Origin: a virus | Virus record (IMG/VR): IMGVR_UViG_3300042294_003403 | Location: 1 to 32,470 of that record | Length of the DNA stretch: 32,470 nt | Strand: one strand, 5' to 3' | Part shown: positions 26,101-32,470 of the stretch, one piece after another | Position numbering within the stretch: the stretch's first letter is position 1 | Layout of the letters: each line of letters begins with the position of its first letter | Translations under genes and position numbers: made by a program | Notes under the pieces: model-generated | What the model was told of the DNA's origin: nothing | What the model saw: the letters and a program-made list of their open reading frames with translations, nothing else | Database searches by the model: none

Positions 26101-28314
26101 GGTTTGACGGTTTCAAATACAATAAATGGAAGTGTTACAGGTAATGCTGGTGGAAGTTCTACTTCTTGTACAGGCAATGCAACTACAGCTACAACATTAC
26201 AAACCGGAAGAACTATTAACGGAACAAGTTTCAATGGCAGTGCTGCTATAACAACCGCAAATTGGGGAACAGCTAGAACACTTACAATTGGATCAACAGG
26301 AAAATCTGTAGACGGTAGTGCAGCTATTACCTGGTCTTTGGCAGAAATTGGTGCTGCAGCAACCAATCAAACGATGTTTGTTGGAACAACTTCGGTTGCT
26401 ATAAATAGAGCATCTGCGGCTCAAACTTTGACAGGCGTAAATATTGACGGTAACGCAGCTAGCGCTACTTATGCAAGAAGATTAGATGATGCATCAAGAT
26501 CATCATTTACAGTAGGCGGAAACAAAGATAACTATTATCCTGTATTCTTTGCTATCGGTGCAGGATCAACTGCTCTACAGTATTCCGAATTCGTAATTGA
26601 AAGAGGTGGATATGATGATCCTGGTTATACATTTGCTGGTGGCAATACGTTTAGTACACTGAACATTCGTTTTTCTTGTAAAGCAAGCGGTTGGGGGTTT
26701 GGCGCTACATATGAAAATGTTGAAATGCACGGATATACAACTCAACTGGTTGCTAATTGGCAACAGATGTCAGAACAAAGTATATTAATTGTTTGGTTGA
26801 GAGGAGCAACAATTTATAATTTTTGGAATGTTGTTGGAAATACGACCCTTGTCAATGGAAACAGTGGAGGAACATCGTTAACATTAGTCAATGCGCCATA
26901 TTATAATTATACTTATGCACCAACTACAACTGTACAAACTAAAGCTCTATACGGTAAATATATTAATAGCAGCACTGGAACATCGGGAATTTATGTTGCT
27001 GGAAATGTTTTAGCAGAAGGACTTTTTAGTGGGCCAGGAACAGGGTTGACAGGTACTGCAGCAGGATTAAGTATTGGTGGCAATGCTGGTACTGCTACAA
27101 TATTACAAACCGCAAGAAATATTAACGGAACAAGTTTCGATGGTAGTGCTGCTATAACAACTGCAAATTGGGGAACAGCTAGAACACTTACAATCGGTTC
27201 AACAGGAAAATCTGTTGACGGTAGTACAGCTATTACTTGGAGTTTGGCAGAAATTGGTGCAGCCGCAACCAATCAAACAATGTTTATTGGAACAACTTCG
27301 GTTGCTATAAATAGAGCATCAACAAGTCAAACTTTAACGGGTGTAAGTATTGATGGTAACGCAGCTACTGCTACAAGTGCTACTTCTGCAACAAGTGCAT
27401 CGTTTGCAACTACAGCAGCTACTGCAACAAATGTTAGTATTGCAAATGGCAGTGTAGCATTAGCAAAAATTGAAAACATTACTGCATATACAATTTTAGG
27501 TAATAGTAATGCTAGTTCTGCTGCTACTCCTGCTGCTTTATCGGTTGCAACAGTGGCTACAATGTTAAGTGGTCAAACCATGAACATTAATGGTAGTTCT
27601 ACATCTATTAGTGGATTTGGAAATCCTGCCACTACTGCTACTGCAAATACAATTGCATATAGAGATGCTAACGGAGATTTATCCACTAGATATTTCTTTG
27701 GAAGTTATCAAAATTCAAGTGACGATATTAACACGGGTAATATTAGCCATATAATGGCAAAATTTGGTGATAATTATCATCGTAGTGCCACTGCCGCAAA
27801 AGTAGCAGCATTTATTACTGGTCAAACAATGAACATTGCTGGTAGTTCCACAAGCTGTACTGGCAATTCTGCTACTGCTACAAATGCTACTACTGCTGGA
27901 GGTTTGGCGGTTCAATCCGGAACAAATTATGACGCAAATAAAATAGTAAGAACAGATGGTAATGGTTATATCTTGGCAGGATGGATAAACACAATTTCTG
28001 GTAATAATGGAACCACAGCTATTGACAGAGTATATGCCTCTAATGATGGTTATATTAGATATTATACCCCTGCAAATTTTAGAACTGTTTTGGATGTACC
28101 AACAAGAAACGGAAGCGGAGTTACAAATTTTGGTATTAACACTGCTCCGTCAAACAGATTACATATTAATGGTGATGGAACAAATCCTGCAATTCGTGTA
28201 GATAACGGAGCAGTAGTATTAGCAGCAAGTGCTGCATCAAACAGTAAAACATTTTATGGTTGGTTACCAATATCAATTGCCGGAACAACCAAGTGGATTC
28301 AAATGTATAATTAA
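23182..28314 (+). CDS. Long tail fibre / adhesin protein, 1710 aa
   Basis: The N-terminus MADLKTTNIFGDAYINNKVGIATNAPATRLQIG places a VGIGTTSP-like repeat directly after a short anchor; a matching repeat (FGINTAPSNRLHINGDG) lies close to the C-terminus. Between them are fibre repeats (TTATALTSMNISQFTNNSGYLTS; GDVTGATALTIANDAV), a large unique block (about 615-950) with many aromatic residues that may be a receptor-contact domain, and two copies of a 90-residue unit (INGTSF(N/D)GSAAITTANWGTARTLTIGSTGKSVDGS...INRAS). The end (NSKTFYGWLPISIAGTTKWIQMYN) is a short terminal strand motif. There is no enzyme motif and no signal peptide. The protein is thought to be a receptor-binding fibre or part of a branched fibre with the other long proteins. 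Confidence 0.86.
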   Translation: MADLKTTNIFGDAYINNKVGIATNAPATRLQIGQLSPTAATEGIQFGDDPGTRVYRSAAGILTYSGSIEISANASLNGNYGNWTGEINKIQWHSNNLYLVNRGGGSWLFRNSSGANVFEVAANGTTSAAANINAGTYVYAGTYLQTNGNLIYPSGQTATQRLEVGNASGNAWVTGISIAQGGNVTVYNNLTVSNAATVTNDLTVNGNTYLGNANNDTVYVNDTIRIGATDSGDASLFFGEGSVAGSDYGARWYWDSGYTFTWYTRNAGTDTALFDYVTNDTTYLNWRRHFHMQNKEINYNAQIHFNAGTRFVGNNTSYLNFRSDSAGAGGILVQDGNATTKGYTGYWDSAGGGILNNSGNWAVRYNFGSANSGGTLYGAWTVNGNISATNLSGTNTGDQTIGNGTITIAAGTGIGVGTTNTFTMNQSGATTVTITNSGVTSNVAGTGISVSGATGAVTITNSSPNATHTGDVTGATALTIANDAVTTVKILNANVTNAKLANSSLTIGSTAISLGATATTIAGLTSVTSTTFVGALTGNATTATALTSMNISQFTNNSGYLTSAVTSLAGTTNRITVSGATGAVTLNLPQDIHTGASPTFAGLSLTSVSTTGATITNLTGAYQNTTVYDSPRTQSATPSRGIRAPASSIQFTDSYAIAPFYTYRSTGDWPVPYGIGWGTGGESSGIFQRYASNGSSFGDMIFYTGNDGSGAFSFRRHVWESTTYFAAGSNHLNDELFRIDWAGKATATSFALPGGFTITDPGSGYAAFSNWVLLGTTGFYSATNSAHLLPNPGSYGSWKITGTRGGWYGIEFESGVSLMANSNQVGFHRNGYGWQMWWSAGTGYVHKGDPGGGTQATILDSSNYTSYTPGLGTNNTLTGINTINNTSNTVINTLSGNLGLTMFQATAGTDAYMTFHIGSDYAAYFGLGGAENDLVYGGWSVGNVRYRILHSGNATYAWNMNQYVRTTDTCSFAGLTVSNTINGSVTGNAGGSSTSCTGNATTATTLQTGRTINGTSFNGSAAITTANWGTARTLTIGSTGKSVDGSAAITWSLAEIGAAATNQTMFVGTTSVAINRASAAQTLTGVNIDGNAASATYARRLDDASRSSFTVGGNKDNYYPVFFAIGAGSTALQYSEFVIERGGYDDPGYTFAGGNTFSTLNIRFSCKASGWGFGATYENVEMHGYTTQLVANWQQMSEQSILIVWLRGATIYNFWNVVGNTTLVNGNSGGTSLTLVNAPYYNYTYAPTTTVQTKALYGKYINSSTGTSGIYVAGNVLAEGLFSGPGTGLTGTAAGLSIGGNAGTATILQTARNINGTSFDGSAAITTANWGTARTLTIGSTGKSVDGSTAITWSLAEIGAAATNQTMFIGTTSVAINRASTSQTLTGVSIDGNAATATSATSATSASFATTAATATNVSIANGSVALAKIENITAYTILGNSNASSAATPAALSVATVATMLSGQTMNINGSSTSISGFGNPATTATANTIAYRDANGDLSTRYFFGSYQNSSDDINTGNISHIMAKFGDNYHRSATAAKVAAFITGQTMNIAGSSTSCTGNSATATNATTAGGLAVQSGTNYDANKIVRTDGNGYILAGWINTISGNNGTTAIDRVYASNDGYIRYYTPANFRTVLDVPTRNGSGVTNFGINTAPSNRLHINGDGTNPAIRVDNGAVVLAASAASNSKTFYGWLPISIAGTTKWIQMYN
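24382..24565 (+). repeat. Fibre segment shared with the 1662-aa fibre
   Basis: Codes for GNGTITIAAGTGIGVGTTN, TFTMNQSGATTVTITNSG and VAGTGISVSGATGAVTITN. Its counterpart is at about 17035-17290 in the 14654 gene, with high identity at the DNA level over short blocks. Confidence 0.72.
26191..26463 (+). repeat. 90-residue fibre repeat, copy 1
   Basis: Codes for INGTSFNGSAAITTANWGTA, RTLTIGSTGKSVDGSAAITW, SLAEIGAAATNQTMFVGTTS and VAINRASAAQTLTGVNIDGN. The second copy is at about 27098-27369. They share long identical DNA runs such as around GCAAATTGGGGAACAGCTAG. Confidence 0.85.
27098..27369 (+). repeat. 90-residue fibre repeat, copy 2
   Basis: Colinear with copy 1 at 26191-26463. Most differences are silent or conservative. 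After the repeat the sequence runs into an Ala/Thr/Ser-rich linker (ATATSATSATSASFATTAAT). Confidence 0.85.
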
Positions 28315-28325
28315 AATAACAATTT

Positions 28326-28598
28326 ATGGACAATATAGAATATACGATATGTAGATATGAACTTTATCCACCAGATTTTCATACTGCCATAGCAGTTGGA
28401 TTTTTGGTAAAAGATATATCAACAGGAAATACCGGAACAATGGAAAAGTTAATACCATTGGAAGATTCAAACGGTAAAACACAAAGTGAAGTTTGTAACT
28501 TGGCATTTTCAAGATTAACAACGGAAAATCAAAATTTACTTGACTACTTTCAAAAGAAAAGAGATACCGTAGTAGGAAGTGTATTTATTCCTAGTTAA
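28326..28598 (+). CDS. Small phage protein of unknown function, 90 aa
   Basis: Begins 11 bases after the last long fibre gene and ends 5 bases before the glycosyltransferase gene, so it very likely shares their mRNA. The sequence has alternating hydrophobic strands (FHTAIAVGFLVKDI, EKLIPLEDSNGKTQSEVC) and a helical C-terminal part (LAFSRLTTENQNLLDYFQKKRD). I do not recognise a family. A small fibre-assembly or accessory protein would fit the location, but nothing in the sequence proves it. The start ATG has no Shine-Dalgarno sequence. Confidence 0.72.
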   Translation: MDNIEYTICRYELYPPDFHTAIAVGFLVKDISTGNTGTMEKLIPLEDSNGKTQSEVCNLAFSRLTTENQNLLDYFQKKRDTVVGSVFIPS

Positions 28599-28603
28599 TT
28601 ACA

Positions 28604-29629
28604 ATGTCAAATAGGTTATTGCTTACCAGCGAATACAATTTCGTATCTGGTTATAATATTTTGTTATCAACGATTTTAGAAGAATCGGTGAAGAAAAATG
28701 TCATTGTTATACCCAAATATTATAACAAACCATCAGAAAAGTTTAAATCTTATTTTGATAATATTCCAAACAGAGACGGCACAGAAAAAGAATTATTGTT
28801 ATTTCCATCTTTCAATTATCCCGATATTCAACATCATTTATTACACATTCTAAATGGAAAAAATAAAACATATTTTAGTATGTGGGAAGCAAGTAGGATT
28901 GGAGATTTTTACATTGATAAAATAAATCTATTTGATAGAGTTATAGTTCCAAACAAATGGAATAAACAAACATTTGAAAATCAAGGATGTACCAGTGAAA
29001 TTTCAGTAGTAAATCTGGGTGTAGATACAAAAGTATTCAATTATACAGAACCAAATAATAATGATATTTTTACATTTGCAACAGGCAACGATGATCCAAG
29101 AAAACGCTTACCAGAAGTAATAAAATGCTTTATTAAAGCATTTCCAAATGAAAAAGATGTTCGTCTCTCTATTAAAGTATCTACACAAACAACACAAAAA
29201 TTTACAGATAATAGAATCATATTCAATACACAAAATTTTACTAAACAACAATTAAAAAATTGGTATTGTTCAAATGATGTATTCGTTTCTGCTGTAAGCG
29301 CAGAAGGATGGGGATTAATGCAACACGAAAGTATGGCATGCGGTAGACCTGTAATTGTTGCAAATTATGGTGGATTAAAAGAATTTGTTACACTTGAAAA
29401 TAGTTTTTGTCTAAGACATATAGAAGTAGATGCAACAGGATTTTGGGAATTTCCTGGTGCAAAATGGTCTAGATACGATGAAGAACATATGATTGAAACA
29501 ATGAGATATTGTTACAATAATAGAGATAAAGTAAAAGAAAAAGGTATAATTGCAAGCAAAGATGCTTGCAAATTATCCAATGAATTGTTTATTCAAACAC
29601 TATTGAAAACACTATCAATAGACTTTTAA
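28604..29629 (+). CDS. Glycosyltransferase, GT-B fold, GT4/GT1-like
   Basis: 341 aa. Transfers a sugar from a nucleotide donor to an acceptor. The C-terminal Rossmann half is clear: DIFTFATGNDDPRKRLPEVIKCF (the usual 'G...kRK....i.af' opening), FTKQQLKNWYCSNDVFVSAVSAEGWGLMQHESMACGRPVIV and YGGLKEFV. The EX7E motif is E234-GWGLMQH-E242, the donor-phosphate and ribose-binding signature of retaining GT4 enzymes. The N-terminal acceptor half is divergent and contains TYFSMWEASRIGD and RVIVPNKWNKQTFENQG. Its end overlaps the end of the minus-strand glycosyltransferase by 15 bases. The target may be virion proteins, phage DNA or a host glycan; adjacency to Ser/Thr/Asn-rich fibre genes favours virion glycosylation, as inference. 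Confidence 0.88.
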   Translation: MSNRLLLTSEYNFVSGYNILLSTILEESVKKNVIVIPKYYNKPSEKFKSYFDNIPNRDGTEKELLLFPSFNYPDIQHHLLHILNGKNKTYFSMWEASRIGDFYIDKINLFDRVIVPNKWNKQTFENQGCTSEISVVNLGVDTKVFNYTEPNNNDIFTFATGNDDPRKRLPEVIKCFIKAFPNEKDVRLSIKVSTQTTQKFTDNRIIFNTQNFTKQQLKNWYCSNDVFVSAVSAEGWGLMQHESMACGRPVIVANYGGLKEFVTLENSFCLRHIEVDATGFWEFPGAKWSRYDEEHMIETMRYCYNNRDKVKEKGIIASKDACKLSNELFIQTLLKTLSIDF

Positions 29630-30271
29630 TTTTTCATGTCCCACAACAACATCTGTATCAATAAATACTTTATAACCCAATTTTGTTATTTCTCTACACC
29701 ACGCAACATCTTCCATAGTAAAGTCTTTTGAACCTCTAATATTAACAAATTCTGGTTTAAACCAAGGATATTTCATGCTTTCAAATACACCTCGTTTAAC
29801 CAACATAAATCCAAATCCTGTATAAACTACGGGGAATTTTTTGTATTTGCTTTTAAAATCATTCAACACTTTATCATCCATAAATTGGAAATTGCCATTT
29901 TGTTGGAAATAATCTTCATCCCAATAAGGAACAGTTGCATAATGAGTACCACCATCCATTTTGTATACACCACTAACAATATCTTCTTTATGATCTAATA
30001 GTTGTTGAAATTGTTTTGGTGTGAAGATAATATCACTATCTATCCACATCATATAATCATAATCCAACTTATTACCAAATGGTTTTTGATTTTCACCAGC
30101 TAATATATTACCACCCAAACACATATTACGAGCGTAATAAATGTTACAACTATACTTTTGAGAGTAAATAACGCTATGTCCTTTGTTATAACAATATCCA
30201 AGTAGATTTGTCCAACATTGTAAAAACTGTCCGCTAAATTCTCTGCCGGGTAAACAAAACAAAATTTTCAT
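29615..30271 (-). CDS. Glycosyltransferase-like protein, GT-A fold with DxD
   Basis: 218 aa, the only minus-strand gene in the window. The N-terminus MKILFCLPGREFSGQFLQCW opens a Rossmann-like fold; Y46ARNM leads to the core motif YDYMMWIDSDIIF with D78-x-D80, the metal/nucleotide-sugar binding DxD of GT-A enzymes. Further conserved segments are HKEDIVSGVYK, VVYTGFGFMLVKRGVFE, E187DVAWC (a catalytic-acid-type 'ED') and DTDVVVGH212, which together match phage and bacterial GT2-type domains of about 220-250 aa. The gene has its own upstream region, shared divergently with 30343, and is likely transcribed separately from the fibre mRNA. Its acceptor is unknown. It could work with the neighbouring GT-B enzyme. 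Confidence 0.85.
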   Translation of the reverse strand: MKILFCLPGREFSGQFLQCWTNLLGYCYNKGHSVIYSQKYSCNIYYARNMCLGGNILAGENQKPFGNKLDYDYMMWIDSDIIFTPKQFQQLLDHKEDIVSGVYKMDGGTHYATVPYWDEDYFQQNGNFQFMDDKVLNDFKSKYKKFPVVYTGFGFMLVKRGVFESMKYPWFKPEFVNIRGSKDFTMEDVAWCREITKLGYKVFIDTDVVVGHEKLKVY

Positions 30272-30287
30272 AAAATATAATAACTAA

Positions 30288-30299
30288 AATTGTACAATT
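30288..30299. promoter_or_regulatory. 12-bp palindrome in the divergent intergenic region
   Basis: AATTGTACAATT is a perfect palindrome placed 16 bases from the minus-strand start (30271) and 43 bases from the plus-strand start (30343). It could be an operator for a dimeric regulator of one or both genes. The role is inferred from position only. Confidence 0.35.
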
Positions 30300-30327
30300 A
30301 CACATATATATCTATGTTACAACCTAG

Positions 30328-30333
30328 AAAGGA
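30328..30333 (+). promoter_or_regulatory. Shine-Dalgarno site AAAGGA of the 70-aa gene
   Basis: AAAGGA stands 9 bases before the ATG at 30343. It is the clearest ribosome-binding site in the window; nearly all other genes have only A/T-rich sequence there. Confidence 0.7.
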
Positions 30334-30342
30334 TATTATAAT

Positions 30343-30555
30343 ATGGAAAATCAACTATCAAGATTCAGTGTTACAGAACTAAAGGCTTTGGTTTATGACG
30401 AATTGGCAAAGTCTGAACAAGCTCAAGCAAATATTCGTATTCTTAATCAAGAACTACGAAATAGACTTCAACCAGCACAAGGTGGAGTAACTAATCCAGA
30501 TGGAAGTCAACCAACCGTTACTTCTGCTGATTTCTCAGGTGCTCCTGATGCTTAA
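30343..30555 (+). CDS. Small coiled-coil phage protein, 70 aa
   Basis: The first two thirds (SVTELKALVYDELAKSEQAQANIRILNQELRNRL) form a predicted amphipathic helix or coiled coil; the tail is Gly/Pro/Thr-rich and probably unstructured. It has a good Shine-Dalgarno site and richer codon use (CGT, AAC, ACC) than the fibre genes, suggesting efficient expression. It is followed 3 bases later by another small coiled-coil gene. No family is recognised with confidence; a scaffolding or accessory virion role is a guess. Confidence 0.75.
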   Translation: MENQLSRFSVTELKALVYDELAKSEQAQANIRILNQELRNRLQPAQGGVTNPDGSQPTVTSADFSGAPDA

Positions 30556-30558
30556 TTT

Positions 30559-30837
30559 ATGTCAGAACCAATTAAATTTTCTCAAGAAGAACTAGATGGT
30601 TTGGGTAAAATCCAATCCAAATACCAAGAAAATACTTTCCGATTTGGACAGTTGTATCTGGATAAATTGTCTTTGGATGAAAAGTTCAAACAACTAACAG
30701 AAGCAGAAGCAAGTTTGAAAAATAACTTCTTGGAAATTCAAAAAGAAGAAGAAACTTGGTTAAATAGTATCACTGCAAAGTATGGTGAAGGATCATTATC
30801 GTTGAAAGACGGTACCTTTATTCCAACAAAAAAGTGA
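30559..30837 (+). CDS. Small coiled-coil phage protein, 92 aa
   Basis: The sequence IKFSQEELDGLGKIQSKYQENTFRFGQLYLDKLSLDEKFKQLTEAEASLKNNFLEIQKEEETWLNSI has long heptad-like spacing of Leu/Ile/Phe and should form a coiled coil. It ends with the segment KYGEGSLSLKDGTFIP. Small proteins with a 'F(T/S)xEEL..L..(I/L)Q..Y......GQL.LDKL' start and a 'YGxGSLxxxxGxFxP' end recur, to my recollection, in marine myoviruses without known function. It follows the 70-aa gene by 3 bases and is followed by a strong terminator, so the two make a short operon. Confidence 0.78.
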   Translation: MSEPIKFSQEELDGLGKIQSKYQENTFRFGQLYLDKLSLDEKFKQLTEAEASLKNNFLEIQKEEETWLNSITAKYGEGSLSLKDGTFIPTKK

Positions 30838-30858
30838 TATAACAAACAAAATTCAAAC

Positions 30859-30890
30859 AACCCACATAATTAATTTTATGTGGGTTTTTT
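30859..30890 (+). terminator. Intrinsic terminator after the two small coiled-coil genes
   Basis: A perfect 11-bp stem (AACCCACATAA / TTATGTGGGTT) with a TTAATT loop is followed by a T run. It begins 21 bases after the stop codon at 30837. It is the only structure seen in the 131-base gap before the next gene, apart from the TATTTATA motif. Confidence 0.9.
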
Positions 30891-30940
30891 ATTGTATATA
30901 TATAATTAAACATTTTAGGATATAATCTATAGAACTTTTA

Positions 30941-30948
30941 TATTTATA
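30941..30948 (+). promoter_or_regulatory. TATTTATA motif before the last gene
   Basis: The octamer sits between the terminator at 30859-30890 and the ATG at 30969, 20 bases before that ATG. Directly after a terminator, it is in the position of a promoter. Confidence 0.52.
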
Positions 30949-30968
30949 TCTAGCAAATATATTTTCTT

Positions 30969-32470
30969 ATGAACATGGATCAATTTATTGTAAGACCAGG
31001 CCAAAAACCTGTTGAAGAAAAAACACAGGTTATTAATGTACATAGAACTGTAAAAGGTTTCTATAAAGCATCTATCATGGAACCAGATGCAAGCGGTAAT
31101 ATTAATGAAGCATTTTCAACTGGTTGGAAACCAAACACCATTCTAAATAGTGGATTGGACAAAATTGCTTATATGCCATGGGCACAAACATTCCAATTTT
31201 GTTTGATTGGTGACTATCCATATACTGGTGCTGATCCTGCTACTGCATCGTATGATGAAACCATGTTAAAGAGACCAAAGAGAATACATTCATTTTATTT
31301 GCCTGGTCAAGGAAATTGTGGACATGTAATATCAGGAAGTACGGTAAGATTGTTCAGAACATTTGATTTTTATAAAGAAATAGACAATGTTACATATACC
31401 GAAGTAGGATTTAAAGAAACTCCTGCAGCAAATACATTGTTTAGTAAAATTCGTTTTGATCCAACAATGAGTTTACATGCAGGTCAATTTATGCGTGTTT
31501 CATACGAACTTCGTGTAAATTTAAATCCTGCTACTGCAAGTGCAGGTGGTATTACTCCAAGTCCATTTCCATCATTTACTGGATGGACAACAGGTTCATT
31601 GGATAAAGAAGCAATTCAAAAAATAGGTTTGTGTGGTATTGATAGTGGTAGTGGATTGGCAGTTCCAATTGATGAAGGTGGATTTTGCAATGAACCATTT
31701 GCTCCAGGTCAATTAAGTTTTGGTCCTGCATTTGGATTCGTAAATAGATATTATAATGGAAGTAATGTTAATTATTATCCATCAGGTTCAACAACATATG
31801 AACCAAATCCGTTTAAAGCAATTGGACCACTTCAAGAATTTGATGTAGGTTATAGTAATATTTATGCTATGTTGGATTATTCAATCTCAGCAAGCAATGT
31901 AATTTCCGGCGGTAAATATAGCGGTAGTTTTGTTGTACCCGATACAAGTAACTTCTTACCAAGAAATTATTTTACTACTGATTATTTAAGAGCCGCCGCT
32001 ACAGTTGTTTATGCTGGTGTTTATAATTCTTCAAGTTTTAAAAGCGTTGACGGCGGATCTGGAAGATATAGTAATATAAATTTTGAGGCTGCATCAGGAT
32101 ACATAGAAGGAAAAACTGCTTTGAGAGTGAGTGAAAGTATAAGATTCTATAATCTTGATAATTTATGGACTCCGTATTGTAAAATGCAAACTTATACATC
32201 AATTGGCAATACAGGATCATTGCCAATTAATAATACAAATTTAATCAACGAATATTTTTATGATACTTTAATGCAAACAAGTGGAAGTTGGTCGTATCCA
32301 TCATACCCATCATCATTGGCAGTACCCGGTGGAAATGGAACAGCATCCGCATTTGAACCTGACAGTTCAATTTTAAGTGGAAGATCCGGATCATTTAACA
32401 ATGTAAAAAATTCAAAAATTCCTGCTAAATATCCTTATTGGGATGATTGGAATCCGTTTACACCAACAGG
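30969..32470 (+). CDS. Large virion-type structural protein (3' partial)
   Basis: An open frame of 500 codons runs off the right edge with no stop codon. It begins MNMDQFIVRPGQKPVEEK; a second ATG two codons later is an alternative start, and neither has a clear Shine-Dalgarno site. The segment KGFYKASIMEPDASGNINEAFSTGWKPNTILNSGLDKIAYMPWA resembles the 'WxxNxIxxxGLD' pattern found near the N-terminus of several phage virion proteins, where a short strand is followed by a fixed Gly-Leu-Asp turn. Later parts are rich in Ser, Gly, Tyr and Asn, as in other structural proteins here. A tail, baseplate or fibre-related role is likely. The exact function is not recognised, and the C-terminal part is outside the window. 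Confidence 0.82.
   Translation, partial: MNMDQFIVRPGQKPVEEKTQVINVHRTVKGFYKASIMEPDASGNINEAFSTGWKPNTILNSGLDKIAYMPWAQTFQFCLIGDYPYTGADPATASYDETMLKRPKRIHSFYLPGQGNCGHVISGSTVRLFRTFDFYKEIDNVTYTEVGFKETPAANTLFSKIRFDPTMSLHAGQFMRVSYELRVNLNPATASAGGITPSPFPSFTGWTTGSLDKEAIQKIGLCGIDSGSGLAVPIDEGGFCNEPFAPGQLSFGPAFGFVNRYYNGSNVNYYPSGSTTYEPNPFKAIGPLQEFDVGYSNIYAMLDYSISASNVISGGKYSGSFVVPDTSNFLPRNYFTTDYLRAAATVVYAGVYNSSSFKSVDGGSGRYSNINFEAASGYIEGKTALRVSESIRFYNLDNLWTPYCKMQTYTSIGNTGSLPINNTNLINEYFYDTLMQTSGSWSYPSYPSSLAVPGGNGTASAFEPDSSILSGRSGSFNNVKNSKIPAKYPYWDDWNPFTPT

Noticed and set aside
28007-28201. Small plus-strand open frame inside the 1710-aa fibre gene.
   Set aside because: It is out of frame within a confident gene and has no ribosome site or recognisable sequence.
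5599-28314. Diversity-generating retroelement acting on the fibre or LamG genes.
   Set aside because: No reverse transcriptase and no template/variable repeat pair ending a gene was seen in the window; the repeats present are internal and differ at all bases, not only at adenines. Genes outside the window cannot be excluded.
1687-30948. Reading the octamers as T4 late promoters (TATAAATA) on the minus strand.
   Set aside because: They would all fire away from the genes they precede and into the 3' ends of upstream genes, where no minus-strand genes exist. Kept only as an orientation caveat.

Overview
This 32.5 kb window is part of the late (structural) region of a tailed bacteriophage with a contractile-tail, T4-related virion. 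The evidence is a gp23-type major capsid protein at the left edge, followed by homologues of T4 neck proteins gp13 and gp14 and of the gp15 tail-sheath terminator. DNA is AT-rich. Most genes lack a Shine-Dalgarno sequence and have A/T-only upstream regions. Together with fibre repeats of the NVGIGTTSP type, this is compatible with a Bacteroidota host, but that is inference; no host gene is present.

Layout: (1) 2-1621, major capsid protein (5' end outside the window), closed by a strong GC-rich intrinsic terminator. (2) 1699-5534, a compact cluster: a basic protein with an RRKSFRARH...YWSC motif, a small cupin-like protein, gp13-like, gp14-like and gp15-like neck/tail-completion proteins. (3) 5599-28314, about 22.7 kb (70% of the window) of fibre or adhesin genes: four long repeat-built proteins (762, 2217, 1662 and 1710 aa) and three overlapping genes for carbohydrate-binding/LamG-like proteins. 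(4) 28326-30271, a small unknown protein and two convergent, overlapping glycosyltransferase genes; the second is the only minus-strand gene. (5) 30343-30837, two small coiled-coil proteins ending in an intrinsic terminator. (6) 30969 to the right edge, a large virion-type protein that runs off the window.

The genes plausibly act together in building the head-neck-tail junction and a very large, modular host-recognition apparatus. The glycosyltransferases may decorate virion surfaces or host glycans. Regulation appears to use a recurrent octamer TATTTATA just upstream of seven genes, often only 4-6 nt before the ATG, which suggests phage-specific promoters making leaderless or nearly leaderless mRNAs. 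Three hairpins separate transcription units. The fibre genes share long diverged internal repeats within and between genes, a record of duplication and module exchange. No tRNA, CRISPR array, insertion sequence, integrase or reverse transcriptase was seen. The longest stretch without a gene is about 130 bases (30838-30968).
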